Shown in pieces: positions 26,326 through 34,575 of a stretch of DNA of 64,000 nt (position 1 is its first letter; the number at the start of each line of letters is the position of its first letter). A model generated the notes under the pieces. It saw only the letters and a list, made by a program, of their open reading frames with translations. It made no database searches and was not told the origin of the DNA. The stretch is taken from the NCBI GenBank assembly GCA_036679665.1, contig JAZHEJ010000039.1, positions 1-64,000 of the forward strand, written 5' to 3'. This DNA comes from Tethybacter castelli. Lineage in GTDB: Bacteria; Pseudomonadota; Gammaproteobacteria; Tethybacterales; Tethybacteraceae. Position numbers and translations under genes: made by a program.

Positions 26326-26831
26326 TGTATTACTCTGATTCACGCCGCTTGATAACCCGCGACCCTGCCTGGCAATTGGTTTGGTTGAGTTTGCTAGGCG
26401 GGATATTGGTCAATTTGTTTCCATATCCTGACTCATGGTTTGTGTTTAAACCTGATTTTGTTGCGATGATAATCGTATATTGGGGACTACGTTTACGCTC
26501 GTCGTTGCCGTTCGCATTAGTTTTTTGTTGTGGGATTTTGATGGATGTGGCTTATACCGCAACTTTAGGCCAGCATGCTTTTGCGTACACGGTCACCTTG
26601 GCTATCGCGATGATGTTTCGTAGAGCGTACCTGTTGGCGAGCGGTCTTCAGAAGTTATTTTTTGTAGGTTGTTCACTTACCGGAGCCACTGCGGCGCTAT
26701 TGCTCGTAAGCATGGTGTTCGACAACAGTATTCCCAAATTGGTCGATTTTCAGTCGGTCATTTACGGGTTGGGTTTGTGGCTGATTTTTCCTTTGTTACT
26801 GCATCCGCTGCGTCGTAACATAGTCGAGTAG
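26325..26831 (+). CDS. mreD: Rod shape-determining protein MreD
   Basis: Small integral membrane protein of the elongasome, 168 residues with about five hydrophobic segments. The family landmark FKPDFVAMIIVYWGLR (about residues 44-60) and GILMDV near 68 are visible. It lies between mreC (1-nt overlap) and mrdA (5-nt gap), the standard position. Confidence 0.94.
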   Translation: MYYSDSRRLITRDPAWQLVWLSLLGGILVNLFPYPDSWFVFKPDFVAMIIVYWGLRLRSSLPFALVFCCGILMDVAYTATLGQHAFAYTVTLAIAMMFRRAYLLASGLQKLFFVGCSLTGATAALLLVSMVFDNSIPKLVDFQSVIYGLGLWLIFPLLLHPLRRNIVE

Positions 26832-26836
26832 TTAGA

Positions 26837-28735
26837 GTGCTTGAAGCATCTGACCGGAATCGTCAACAACGCGTAAGTTTTTTTCTGCGCCTAGGTGTGG
26901 TGGCGCTCATCATGATCGCCGCTTGCGCAGCTTTGGTCTGGCGCTGGCACAACTTGCAAATCGAGCGGTTTTCACATTTCAAATTGTTGTCGGAAGAAAA
27001 CCAGGTGGCGCTACAGCAGGTAACCCCGATTCGCGGCAAAATTTTAGATCGTACCGGCAAAGTACTGGCTGACAATAACATCCGCTATCAAGTGAGGGTT
27101 AATTCTGACAACGCCAAAAATATTCTTAGCAGGATTGATGATCTGGATAACTATCTGCAACTGGAAGAAAAGTCACTGGGCAAACTTAAAGACGCCGCCG
27201 CCACGTCGGTGTACACCGGTGAAATTTTATTGGCCGATTATCTTACTGAACCTGCGGTCGTGCGTTTTATCGACGCACAACAAGATTATCCAGAAGCGGT
27301 GCTTGACGCCAAGGTGGTACGAACCTATCCACGCGGCGACAGCGCCGGGCATTTGCTAGGTCATGTCAGCAGGATTAATCCTGATGATGTGTCCAGACTT
27401 AAAAAGCAGGGGAAATGGCGTCGGTATATCAGTTCTGAGTTTATCGGCAAGCGTGGCATTGAAGCGGCATATGAAACGCGTCTGCACGGATCACCAGGGC
27501 TTCGCGAGGTCAACATCGATGCACATGGCCGAGTGTTAGAGACATTTCCGCGGCTAGCGCCGACAAGCGGTTCGGATGTCTGGCTCACAATTGATTATGC
27601 TTTACAGCACAAAGCGGAGCAGTTGCTAGACGGCCGCCAAGGCGCGGTTGTAGCGCTTAATCCTTACAACGGCGAAATCCTCGCACTGGCGTCTGCGCCA
27701 AGTTTTGACAGTAATGAATTTATTGGCGGCGTAAGCCAGCAACAATGGGAATGGCTAAATTCCAGTGACAACGGTACGCCATTGGTGCATCGCGCCATTT
27801 ACGGTCAATATGCACCGGGTTCGACTATCAAGCCGTTTTTAGCACTTGCCGCGCTTGAGCAAGGTTGGCGAAACCCGGACTACACTTTTCACAGCACCGG
27901 AGTTTTCCATTTGACTCCCCGACACCAGTTTCATGACTGGAAAGCGGGTGGTCATGGGACAGTAGACATTTCTAAGTCAATCATTCGCTCGGTCAACTCT
28001 TTTTATTATCAACTTGCCAATGACGTCGGAGTTGATGAATTACACAAGGGACTAAGCGATTTCGGCTTTGGACAGCTAACAAAGATTGATATCGGTGGTG
28101 AACGACCAGGATTATTGCCCACGCAGGCTTGGAAACAAGAAACGTTGGGCGAGCGTTGGTATCCAGGTGATACGATTCCGATCGGGGTCGGCCAAGGTTA
28201 TATTGAGGTAACACCACTGCAGTTGTGCCGATCGATGGCGATGATAGCCAACGGTGGTTACACAATCACTCCACATTTGGTTACACAAGTGGGCGGCATC
28301 CGCTTAGGTCCTGAATCGGGCCAGGAGGCGTTGTTCAAACCAGAGCATTTGCGTATCGTGCAAAACGCCTTGGCCAAGGTTACCATGCCAGGAGGCACAG
28401 CGTTTAGCAAAGTTGGCAAGGACAGCCGATATCCAATCGCGGGTAAAACCGGCACTGCGCAGGTGGCTAGGCTAAGTTACAGTCAGGGTCGGCGCTTGAA
28501 GAACGACGAATTGCCTGAAAAGTTACGAGACCACGCTTGGTTTGTGGGCTATGCGCCCGCGCACAACCCGCGAATTGTGGTTGCCGCCATAATTGAACAC
28601 GGTGGAAGTGGCGGCGCGACAGCAGGCCCGGTTGTGCGCGCGGTTATGGATGAGTATCTGCTTAATTCGCTTGGCATGCACTTTGGGCAGGAATTTACCA
28701 CTCAACTAGATAGCGAAGCTGTGGCGGAGCTTTAG
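26837..28735 (+). CDS. mrdA: Penicillin-binding protein 2 (peptidoglycan transpeptidase)
   Basis: Elongasome DD-transpeptidase cross-linking lateral wall peptidoglycan. It has 632 residues from a GTG start five bases after mreD. There is an N-terminal membrane anchor near 15-35, then the PBP dimerisation domain beginning TPIRGKILDRTGKVLADN. The transpeptidase motifs are GSTIKPF (active Ser), SVNSFYYQLA (SxN) and GKTGTAQVA (KTG). It overlaps the first possible rodA start by one base. RodA and PBP2 form the glycosyltransferase-transpeptidase pair. Confidence 0.97.
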   Translation: MLEASDRNRQQRVSFFLRLGVVALIMIAACAALVWRWHNLQIERFSHFKLLSEENQVALQQVTPIRGKILDRTGKVLADNNIRYQVRVNSDNAKNILSRIDDLDNYLQLEEKSLGKLKDAAATSVYTGEILLADYLTEPAVVRFIDAQQDYPEAVLDAKVVRTYPRGDSAGHLLGHVSRINPDDVSRLKKQGKWRRYISSEFIGKRGIEAAYETRLHGSPGLREVNIDAHGRVLETFPRLAPTSGSDVWLTIDYALQHKAEQLLDGRQGAVVALNPYNGEILALASAPSFDSNEFIGGVSQQQWEWLNSSDNGTPLVHRAIYGQYAPGSTIKPFLALAALEQGWRNPDYTFHSTGVFHLTPRHQFHDWKAGGHGTVDISKSIIRSVNSFYYQLANDVGVDELHKGLSDFGFGQLTKIDIGGERPGLLPTQAWKQETLGERWYPGDTIPIGVGQGYIEVTPLQLCRSMAMIANGGYTITPHLVTQVGGIRLGPESGQEALFKPEHLRIVQNALAKVTMPGGTAFSKVGKDSRYPIAGKTGTAQVARLSYSQGRRLKNDELPEKLRDHAWFVGYAPAHNPRIVVAAIIEHGGSGGATAGPVVRAVMDEYLLNSLGMHFGQEFTTQLDSEAVAEL

Positions 28736-28737
28736 TG

Positions 28738-29829
28738 ATGATACGGTCATTTATTTACATAATTCGCCGGATTGACTGGCTGCTTTTGTTGCTGGTGGCA
28801 ATGTTGTTAGGGGTGGGTATGTTTGCGCTTATATCGGCTGCTCCATCAGAAACGGTTATTACCAGGCAACAATATTATTTGACCATCGGACTAATCCTAA
28901 TGATTGGATGCGCCTGCATAAGCTGGCGAGTATGGAAATGGCTTACGCTGCCGATATTTCTCGGGTGTGTACTTATGTTGTTGGTAGTGCACGTGTTTGG
29001 AGTTGAAGCTAATAACTCACGGCGTTGGTTGGATATCGGCATCGTTACCATCCAGCCATCGGAATTTACCAAAATTGCGGTACCGCTGTTGCTGGCATGC
29101 TGGTATTGCCTATTTGAACGAAGACGCCTTTGGCATCATTTAGGCGCGGTGCTATTGGTGGCTATCCCGACATTGTTGGTATTTAAGCAACCGGATTTGG
29201 GTACATCCATAATGATAGCAATGAGCGGGTTGCTGGTGGTATTTTTTGCGGGCCTTTCATGGTGGTTGGTAAACGGCAGTATCGGTTTGGGATTGTTGGC
29301 AGCTCCGGTAATTTGGAATCAACTGCTCAAAGATTATCAGCGGGATCGGATACTCGCAGTTATCGATCCGTCTCAGGACCCTTTGGGAACCGGGTATCAT
29401 ACGATTCAGTCAAGTATCGCGGTCGGTTCAGGCGGTATTTGGGGCAAAGGTTGGGGGCAAGGTTCGCAATCACAACTGGGTTTTTTACCTGAAAAGCATA
29501 CCGATTTCATATTTGCGGTTTTTGCCGAAGAACATGGATTTGCAGGCGGTTTGTGTTTGTTAGGATTAGTATTGCTATTATTTATCCGTATGATCGCTAT
29601 AGCCGGAACAACGCGCGACGAAGCGGGCAGATTGGTTGTCGCGGCCATAGCGTTCGCTTTTCTGACTCAGTTTCTGATTAATTTGGGTATGGTCAGCGGA
29701 TTGTTACCGGTGGTCGGTCTGCCTTTACCGCTAGTCAGTTACGGCGGAACTTCGTTGCTAACATATATGCTAGGTTTTGGGATATTGATGTCGATAGCCA
29801 AGTACAGACCGGAGCGAGATTTTCGATGA
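28738..29829 (+). CDS. rodA: Peptidoglycan glycosyltransferase RodA (SEDS family)
   Basis: SEDS-family polymerase extending glycan strands from lipid II in partnership with PBP2. It has 363 residues and about ten transmembrane segments. Hallmarks are RRWLDIGIVTIQPSEFTKI, FKQPDLGTSIMIA and, near the end, GLPLPLVSYGGTSLL. I use the ATG at 28738; a GTG at 28735 overlaps the mrdA stop. The gene overlaps rlpA by four bases. Confidence 0.97.
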   Translation: MIRSFIYIIRRIDWLLLLLVAMLLGVGMFALISAAPSETVITRQQYYLTIGLILMIGCACISWRVWKWLTLPIFLGCVLMLLVVHVFGVEANNSRRWLDIGIVTIQPSEFTKIAVPLLLACWYCLFERRRLWHHLGAVLLVAIPTLLVFKQPDLGTSIMIAMSGLLVVFFAGLSWWLVNGSIGLGLLAAPVIWNQLLKDYQRDRILAVIDPSQDPLGTGYHTIQSSIAVGSGGIWGKGWGQGSQSQLGFLPEKHTDFIFAVFAEEHGFAGGLCLLGLVLLLFIRMIAIAGTTRDEAGRLVVAAIAFAFLTQFLINLGMVSGLLPVVGLPLPLVSYGGTSLLTYMLGFGILMSIAKYRPERDFR

Positions 29830-30731
29830 TTAGCATCATTAATCGCATGCGATTTGTGATTGCGATTTGTGGTATGCTGATGTTGGTAAGCTGTGCGATA
29901 GTACAAGAAGCTCCTAAAGTTCAGTCCGCCCCGAAGGTCGTTGAGCAGCTTGCCCCCAAGTCTGACGGCAAATATTATAAAGACGACGGGCCGCCTGAAG
30001 TGGATGCGGTGGACTGGCGCAGCGTTCCTGATCCTGAAGTTAGTTTTGTACCAATAAATAGCCGTTTGAACCGTTCCTACGAAGTTTTTGGAGTGCGCTA
30101 TGTGCCGTTTACAAATTACGTTGCCTATAAAGAGCAGGGCGATGCATCCTGGTATGGAAGACGCTATCATGGTCGTAAGACATCTTCGGGAGAAATTTAC
30201 GATATGTTCGCCATGACGGCCGCTCACACCATTTTGCCTATACCTAGCTATGTGCGGGTAACTCGGGTTGATGACGGAAGATCGGTAATAGTTAGGGTTA
30301 ACGACCGCGGTCCATTTCTAAATGAGCGACTGATTGATCTGTCGTATACGGCCGCAAAGAAGTTAGGGGTGGTGGCAACCGGAACCGCTGAAGTCATTGT
30401 CGAAGCGATACTTCCGCCGGAAACGGTGCCAACGGCGGATGCTACGTCATCTGTGACGGTAAAACCAAACCCTTCGTCAAGAGTAGAAAAAATATCCGAT
30501 GATGCGTCTAACTATATACAACTAGCGGCTTTTTCATTGTTGGAAAACGCTCAGAACATGCTTGCGACACTCAATTTGCCAGAGTTGACTATTTCTAAAG
30601 CGCATATAGTCGATAGCGGCAGTGGTCTACACAGGGTTGTGATCGGGCCATATACAGATCTTCAAACTGCTGAACAGGATCTGGAGCGCTTACATGATTT
30701 TGGTATGGAAGCGTTGCTGAAATATTTTTGA
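29826..30731 (+). CDS. rlpA: Rare lipoprotein A, septal/lateral wall lytic enzyme with SPOR domain
   Basis: Outer-membrane lipoprotein that in known cases cleaves denuded glycan strands. It has 301 residues. The lipobox LMLVSC ends at Cys23. The double-psi beta-barrel domain (about 110-200) contains GDASWYGRRYHGRKTSSGE and VRVNDRGPF, with the conserved His and Asp. A C-terminal SPOR domain (about 225-300) binds denuded peptidoglycan and ends GLHRVVIGPYTDLQTAEQDL. It is the last gene of the rod-shape cluster. Confidence 0.94.
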   Translation: MISIINRMRFVIAICGMLMLVSCAIVQEAPKVQSAPKVVEQLAPKSDGKYYKDDGPPEVDAVDWRSVPDPEVSFVPINSRLNRSYEVFGVRYVPFTNYVAYKEQGDASWYGRRYHGRKTSSGEIYDMFAMTAAHTILPIPSYVRVTRVDDGRSVIVRVNDRGPFLNERLIDLSYTAAKKLGVVATGTAEVIVEAILPPETVPTADATSSVTVKPNPSSRVEKISDDASNYIQLAAFSLLENAQNMLATLNLPELTISKAHIVDSGSGLHRVVIGPYTDLQTAEQDLERLHDFGMEALLKYF

Positions 30732-31834
30732 TGGCTGACTCAGGGGTGGGCCCTGTCGAAACCCAGTTTTTTACCAGTGACAAGTCGTTTAATTTTTCTT
30801 CTGGTGGTCAGCTGCCAACGATTACTTTGGCTTACGAAACTTATGGTAAGCTAAACGAAGCCCGAGATAACGCGATCCTAGTGTGTCACGCGCTTTCTGG
30901 CCATCAACACGCCGCAGGCACTCGTATAGACAATACTCAGGATATCGGCTGGTGGGACACGATGATCGGACCGGCACGCCCGTTAGATACCGATAAATTT
31001 TTTGTGGTATCGACAAATAATCTAGGAGGTTGTCATGGTTCGACCGGCCCTAGTTCGATAAACTCCGCCACGAATAAACGTTTTGGGCCTGATTTTCCTA
31101 AGGTAACGATTGAAGACTGGGTCGAAGCGCAGGTGTTACTTGCTGACCACCTACGAATTGACAGCTTTGCTGCGGTGGTAGGAGGAAGTATCGGTGGGAT
31201 GCAAGCATTGAGCTGGGCGGTACGCTATCCGTTGCGGGTGCGCTGCGCGGTAATCATTGCCGGTGCTTCACGTCTGACTACTCAAAATATCGCGTTCAAT
31301 GAAATTGCTCGTCAGTCGATCATGCGCGATCCGGATTTTTCCGACGGCAACTATTACGATAATCGCAAACCGCCTTCATCAGGACTCGCAGTAGCCAGAA
31401 TGCTCGGTCATGTTACGTATTTATCCGATGATCACATGCAAGATAAATTTGGCCGTGAGCGCAGAGAGGATACCGGTATTTTTCAAATCGAATCCTATTT
31501 GCGCCATCAGGGTGACAAATTTTCGCAATCATTTGATGCCAACACTTATTTGCTGATGACGCGGGCTTTGGATGCATTTGATCCAGCATCGGCATATGAC
31601 GGAGATCTGGTCAAAGCCCTGTCACCTGCGAACGCAGAGTTTTTGATAATCTCATTTAAATCAGATTGGCGTTTTCCTCCGGCACGCTCACGCGAACTGG
31701 TCAAAGCGTTAATTGCCGCACGCAAGAAAGCCAACTATGCGGAGCTGAATGCTCGAGGCGGACATGACGCGTTTTTGCTTGATGATCCAACTTATCACCG
31801 GATCGTAAAAGGTTTTTTGCAACGCAATGCTTAG
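30731..31834 (+). CDS. metX: Homoserine O-acyltransferase MetX
   Basis: Alpha/beta-hydrolase enzyme acylating homoserine (acetyl or succinyl) for methionine synthesis. It has 367 residues from the ATG at 30731, which overlaps the rlpA stop by one base. The nucleophile is Ser153 in GGSIGGMQ; the Asp is in KSDWRFPP and the His in ARGGHDAFLLD near the C-terminus. The family includes both acetyl- and succinyltransferases, and the donor cannot be read with certainty here. It is followed by metW with an overlapping start, as in many beta- and gammaproteobacteria. Confidence 0.95.
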   Translation: MADSGVGPVETQFFTSDKSFNFSSGGQLPTITLAYETYGKLNEARDNAILVCHALSGHQHAAGTRIDNTQDIGWWDTMIGPARPLDTDKFFVVSTNNLGGCHGSTGPSSINSATNKRFGPDFPKVTIEDWVEAQVLLADHLRIDSFAAVVGGSIGGMQALSWAVRYPLRVRCAVIIAGASRLTTQNIAFNEIARQSIMRDPDFSDGNYYDNRKPPSSGLAVARMLGHVTYLSDDHMQDKFGRERREDTGIFQIESYLRHQGDKFSQSFDANTYLLMTRALDAFDPASAYDGDLVKALSPANAEFLIISFKSDWRFPPARSRELVKALIAARKKANYAELNARGGHDAFLLDDPTYHRIVKGFLQRNA

Positions 31835-32411
31835 CGTTATGAAAAAAAGATTACACACCATGAATCAGCTGATTGCTGAGTGGATGCCGGATGGCAGTCA
31901 CGTGCTTGATTTGGGGTGTGGTAAGGGCGAACTGCTTAAGTTGTTGGAAAAAAATCGTAATGTTACCGGGATTGGGGTTGAGATCAGTCAAGATCTAGTC
32001 GCTGAGTGTATTGAGCAAGGCCTGCATGTGATCCAAGATGATTTTGAAAAAGGGTTGGATTTATTTAGCCAAGACACATTCGATTATCTGGTGTTGTCGC
32101 GAACCTTGCAAGAGACGCGCGATCCTGAAGCCACTTTGCGTCATATCATGCAAGCGGGTAAGCGGGCGATTGTTTCAATCGACAATGCCGGTCACTTGCG
32201 TAAGCGACTGGCATTTTTGTTCGGGAGCCAACCATTGGCGGAAGGCTCCGGTGCCTTGTTGCAACACCAGATAACCACTGCTGATTTTGAAAAATTATGT
32301 GCGCGTGCGCAAGTACGTATAGTGCAGCGAAAATATTTGACTAAAAAAAGCCAAACCTCGTTTCCGTTACTGGCCGAAACTGCCGTTTATCAGTTGGAAA
32401 AAACCACTTAG
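31827..32411 (+). CDS. metW: Methionine biosynthesis protein MetW
   Basis: SAM-methyltransferase-fold protein that works with MetX; in known cases it activates or stabilises MetX. It has 194 residues from the ATG at 31827 overlapping the metX stop; ATG at 31839 is an alternative. The SAM motif HVLDLGCGKGELLKLL lies near residue 26, and VLSRTLQETRDPEATL is typical of MetW. Its TAG overlaps the aroA TAA on the opposite strand, so there is no room for a terminator between the convergent genes. Confidence 0.95.
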   Translation: MLSVMKKRLHTMNQLIAEWMPDGSHVLDLGCGKGELLKLLEKNRNVTGIGVEISQDLVAECIEQGLHVIQDDFEKGLDLFSQDTFDYLVLSRTLQETRDPEATLRHIMQAGKRAIVSIDNAGHLRKRLAFLFGSQPLAEGSGALLQHQITTADFEKLCARAQVRIVQRKYLTKKSQTSFPLLAETAVYQLEKTT

Positions 32412-33712
32412 TTTGCGTCATTTTCAGTTATGTTCCAACCGATAGTTTCAGCAAGCTGACGAAAGTAAGGAAACGAAGTGCCTACATTGGCGCAGTCTTC
32501 GATAACTATCGGTTCTTTGGCTTTGAGGGCGGCGACGGCCATGGCCATGGCAATGCGGTGATCTCCGCAAGAGTTGACTGTTCCTCCTTGGACAAGAGAG
32601 TCGCCAATAATATCAATTCCGTCATCGTATTCAACCGCCTGGATACCAAGTTTTTGCAAAGCATCGCCCATCGCGCTTAATCGGTCGGATTCTTTGGCGC
32701 GTAATTCGCCCGCGCCACGTATGCGAAATATACCGTTGGCGTAGCAAGCTGCTACAAATATCACCGGTAGCTCATCGATTGCGGAAGGTACGTCTTTTGC
32801 GTGCAAGTTGATACCGTGCAGCGCGGATGAGGTTACTCGGATATCGGCTATCGGTTCATTGCCTAACATACGCTCATTGTGGATTTCTAGCTTGGCTCCC
32901 ATCTTGTCTAGTATTTTGATAACCCCAGCACGTGTAGGATTGATGCCGACATCGCGCAACAATACGTCTGATTCAGGTATGACGCTAGCGGCAACCATAT
33001 AAAAGGCCGCGGAAGAGATGTCAGCGGGAACATGTACGGTAGCGGCTTGTAATTCACCCGGCGCAACTTTAATCTGATTGCCTTGAATTTCGACATCGAC
33101 TCCGAATGACGGAAGCATCAATTCAGTGTGGTTGCGGGTAGGCAGTTTTTCGATAACTGCCGCCCCCTCATCCGCACATAACCCTGCTAGCAATACTGCT
33201 GATTTGACTTGAGCGCTGGCTTGCGTAAGCGTATATTTAATTTGGCGTAAGCGAGTGACAGGTTCAATACGCAAAGGAGGAGTGCCTTCTTCGCTGGCGA
33301 ATATTTGCGCTCCCATTTGCGTAAGCGGCTCGGTGATACGACGCATTGGCCGGGAACGTAGCGATTTATCTCCATCTAACACGCAAGCGACATCGCGCCC
33401 GCAAATCGCTCCTGCTAACAGCCTGATAAGCGTTCCTGCGTTGCCGCAGTCAATCGGTTGCGATGGGCTGTTTAGCTTGTGTGCGCCTTCAATCGAGATC
33501 AGCTCGTTTGTGGTTTCACTACGCGCTCCGAATGCTTCCATGGCACGAAGGGTAGATATAGCGTCTGCGCCAAGTAGCGGTTCATAAATTTTCGTTGTCC
33601 CATGCGCCAAACCACCTAACATAAGGGCGCGATGAGTTATAGATTTGTCCGAAGGAACGCGTACTTCGCCGGTAAGTGCTTCGGTTGTCGGATGAGCTTG
33701 CCACTGAATCAT
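32408..33712 (-). CDS. aroA: 3-phosphoshikimate 1-carboxyvinyltransferase (EPSP synthase)
   Basis: Sixth step of the shikimate pathway. It has 434 residues. Signatures: VPSDKSITHRALMLGGLA near 20, DCGNAGTLIRLLAGA near 88, DKSLRSRPMRRI near 118 and RAKESDRLSAM near 338. The substrate loop is class I-like (CGNAGT rather than CGNSGT). It is the last gene of the unit hisA-hisC/tyrA/aroA and overlaps tyrA by four bases. Confidence 0.97.
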   Translation of the reverse strand: MIQWQAHPTTEALTGEVRVPSDKSITHRALMLGGLAHGTTKIYEPLLGADAISTLRAMEAFGARSETTNELISIEGAHKLNSPSQPIDCGNAGTLIRLLAGAICGRDVACVLDGDKSLRSRPMRRITEPLTQMGAQIFASEEGTPPLRIEPVTRLRQIKYTLTQASAQVKSAVLLAGLCADEGAAVIEKLPTRNHTELMLPSFGVDVEIQGNQIKVAPGELQAATVHVPADISSAAFYMVAASVIPESDVLLRDVGINPTRAGVIKILDKMGAKLEIHNERMLGNEPIADIRVTSSALHGINLHAKDVPSAIDELPVIFVAACYANGIFRIRGAGELRAKESDRLSAMGDALQKLGIQAVEYDDGIDIIGDSLVQGGTVNSCGDHRIAMAMAVAALKAKEPIVIEDCANVGTSFPYFRQLAETIGWNITENDAN

Positions 33713-34575
33713 ACGCTGTTTCGCTTTGCTAACCAGCCGTCTCGCTGTTCGCGCGCTTTGGCAAAATAATTGTGGATGCTAGCCTTGTCGCCGGTGCTGA
33801 TAAATTTGGCTAGTTGATCAAGTTCATTCCGGTAGGAGTTCAATTCAGTAAGAATATTTTCAGAATTACTAATACAGACGTCACGCCACATATCAGGATC
33901 AGAGCTTGCAATCCGGGTAAAGTCGGCAAATCCACCGGCAGCGTGACTTAAAAGCTGATCTTTATCCGGACGAGATCCAAGTAAGTTTACAAGCAGGTAC
34001 GCAAGCATGTGCGGTAGGTGGCTGACAGCGGCAAAAATACGATCGTGCCCAGCCGCGGACATTATTTTGATTTCGCAACCGCATTGTTGCCAAAGATTTT
34101 TTACTAATTCAGAAGCCGAGTTGTCAGGCGGGTCGCACAACACGACTTGGTGATCGCGAAAAAGGTTGGCATGCGCATTGTGCACCCCACTGCGTTCTTT
34201 GCCGGCGATTGGATGACAGGCGACAAACAAGCTTGAACGGGAACCTAGATGTTGGGACGCCCAAGCGGTAGGTTCGCTTTTAGTACTACTGGCATCGAAT
34301 ACGGCGTGCAAGTTGGGCAAATTTAATTTGGCAAGCTGAATTAACAGTTCCCGTATGCTTCCTACCGGAACGGCCAGCAATATGGCAGAGCAGTCATCAA
34401 GTATCTTGCAGTCACTAGATGCTTGATGAACGATACCATTATCCATCGCGCTGCGACAAGTTTGCGGATCTATATCATGCCCTAGCACGGCATGTCCGCA
34501 TGTAAGCATGTCTAAAGCAAAAGAGCCGCCGATCAGGCCTAGCCCGGCGACGCCGATGACTTGTTTTTCGCTCAA
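33709..34575 (-). CDS. tyrA: Prephenate dehydrogenase
   Basis: NAD(P)-dependent conversion of prephenate (or arogenate) to the tyrosine precursor. It has 288 residues. VIGVAGLGLIGGSFALDM is the Rossmann start; VACHPIAGKERSGVHNA holds the catalytic His and substrate residues. No chorismate mutase or ACT domain is fused. The start codon is TTG at 34575, overlapping the hisA-hisC stop (TTGA). The position between HisC and AroA is typical of betaproteobacterial aromatic operons. Confidence 0.95.
   Translation of the reverse strand: MSEKQVIGVAGLGLIGGSFALDMLTCGHAVLGHDIDPQTCRSAMDNGIVHQASSDCKILDDCSAILLAVPVGSIRELLIQLAKLNLPNLHAVFDASSTKSEPTAWASQHLGSRSSLFVACHPIAGKERSGVHNAHANLFRDHQVVLCDPPDNSASELVKNLWQQCGCEIKIMSAAGHDRIFAAVSHLPHMLAYLLVNLLGSRPDKDQLLSHAAGGFADFTRIASSDPDMWRDVCISNSENILTELNSYRNELDQLAKFISTGDKASIHNYFAKAREQRDGWLAKRNSV

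Noticed and set aside
30728..30733. SAM riboswitch upstream of metX
   Set aside because: metX starts inside the rlpA stop codon, so there is no leader to hold a riboswitch.
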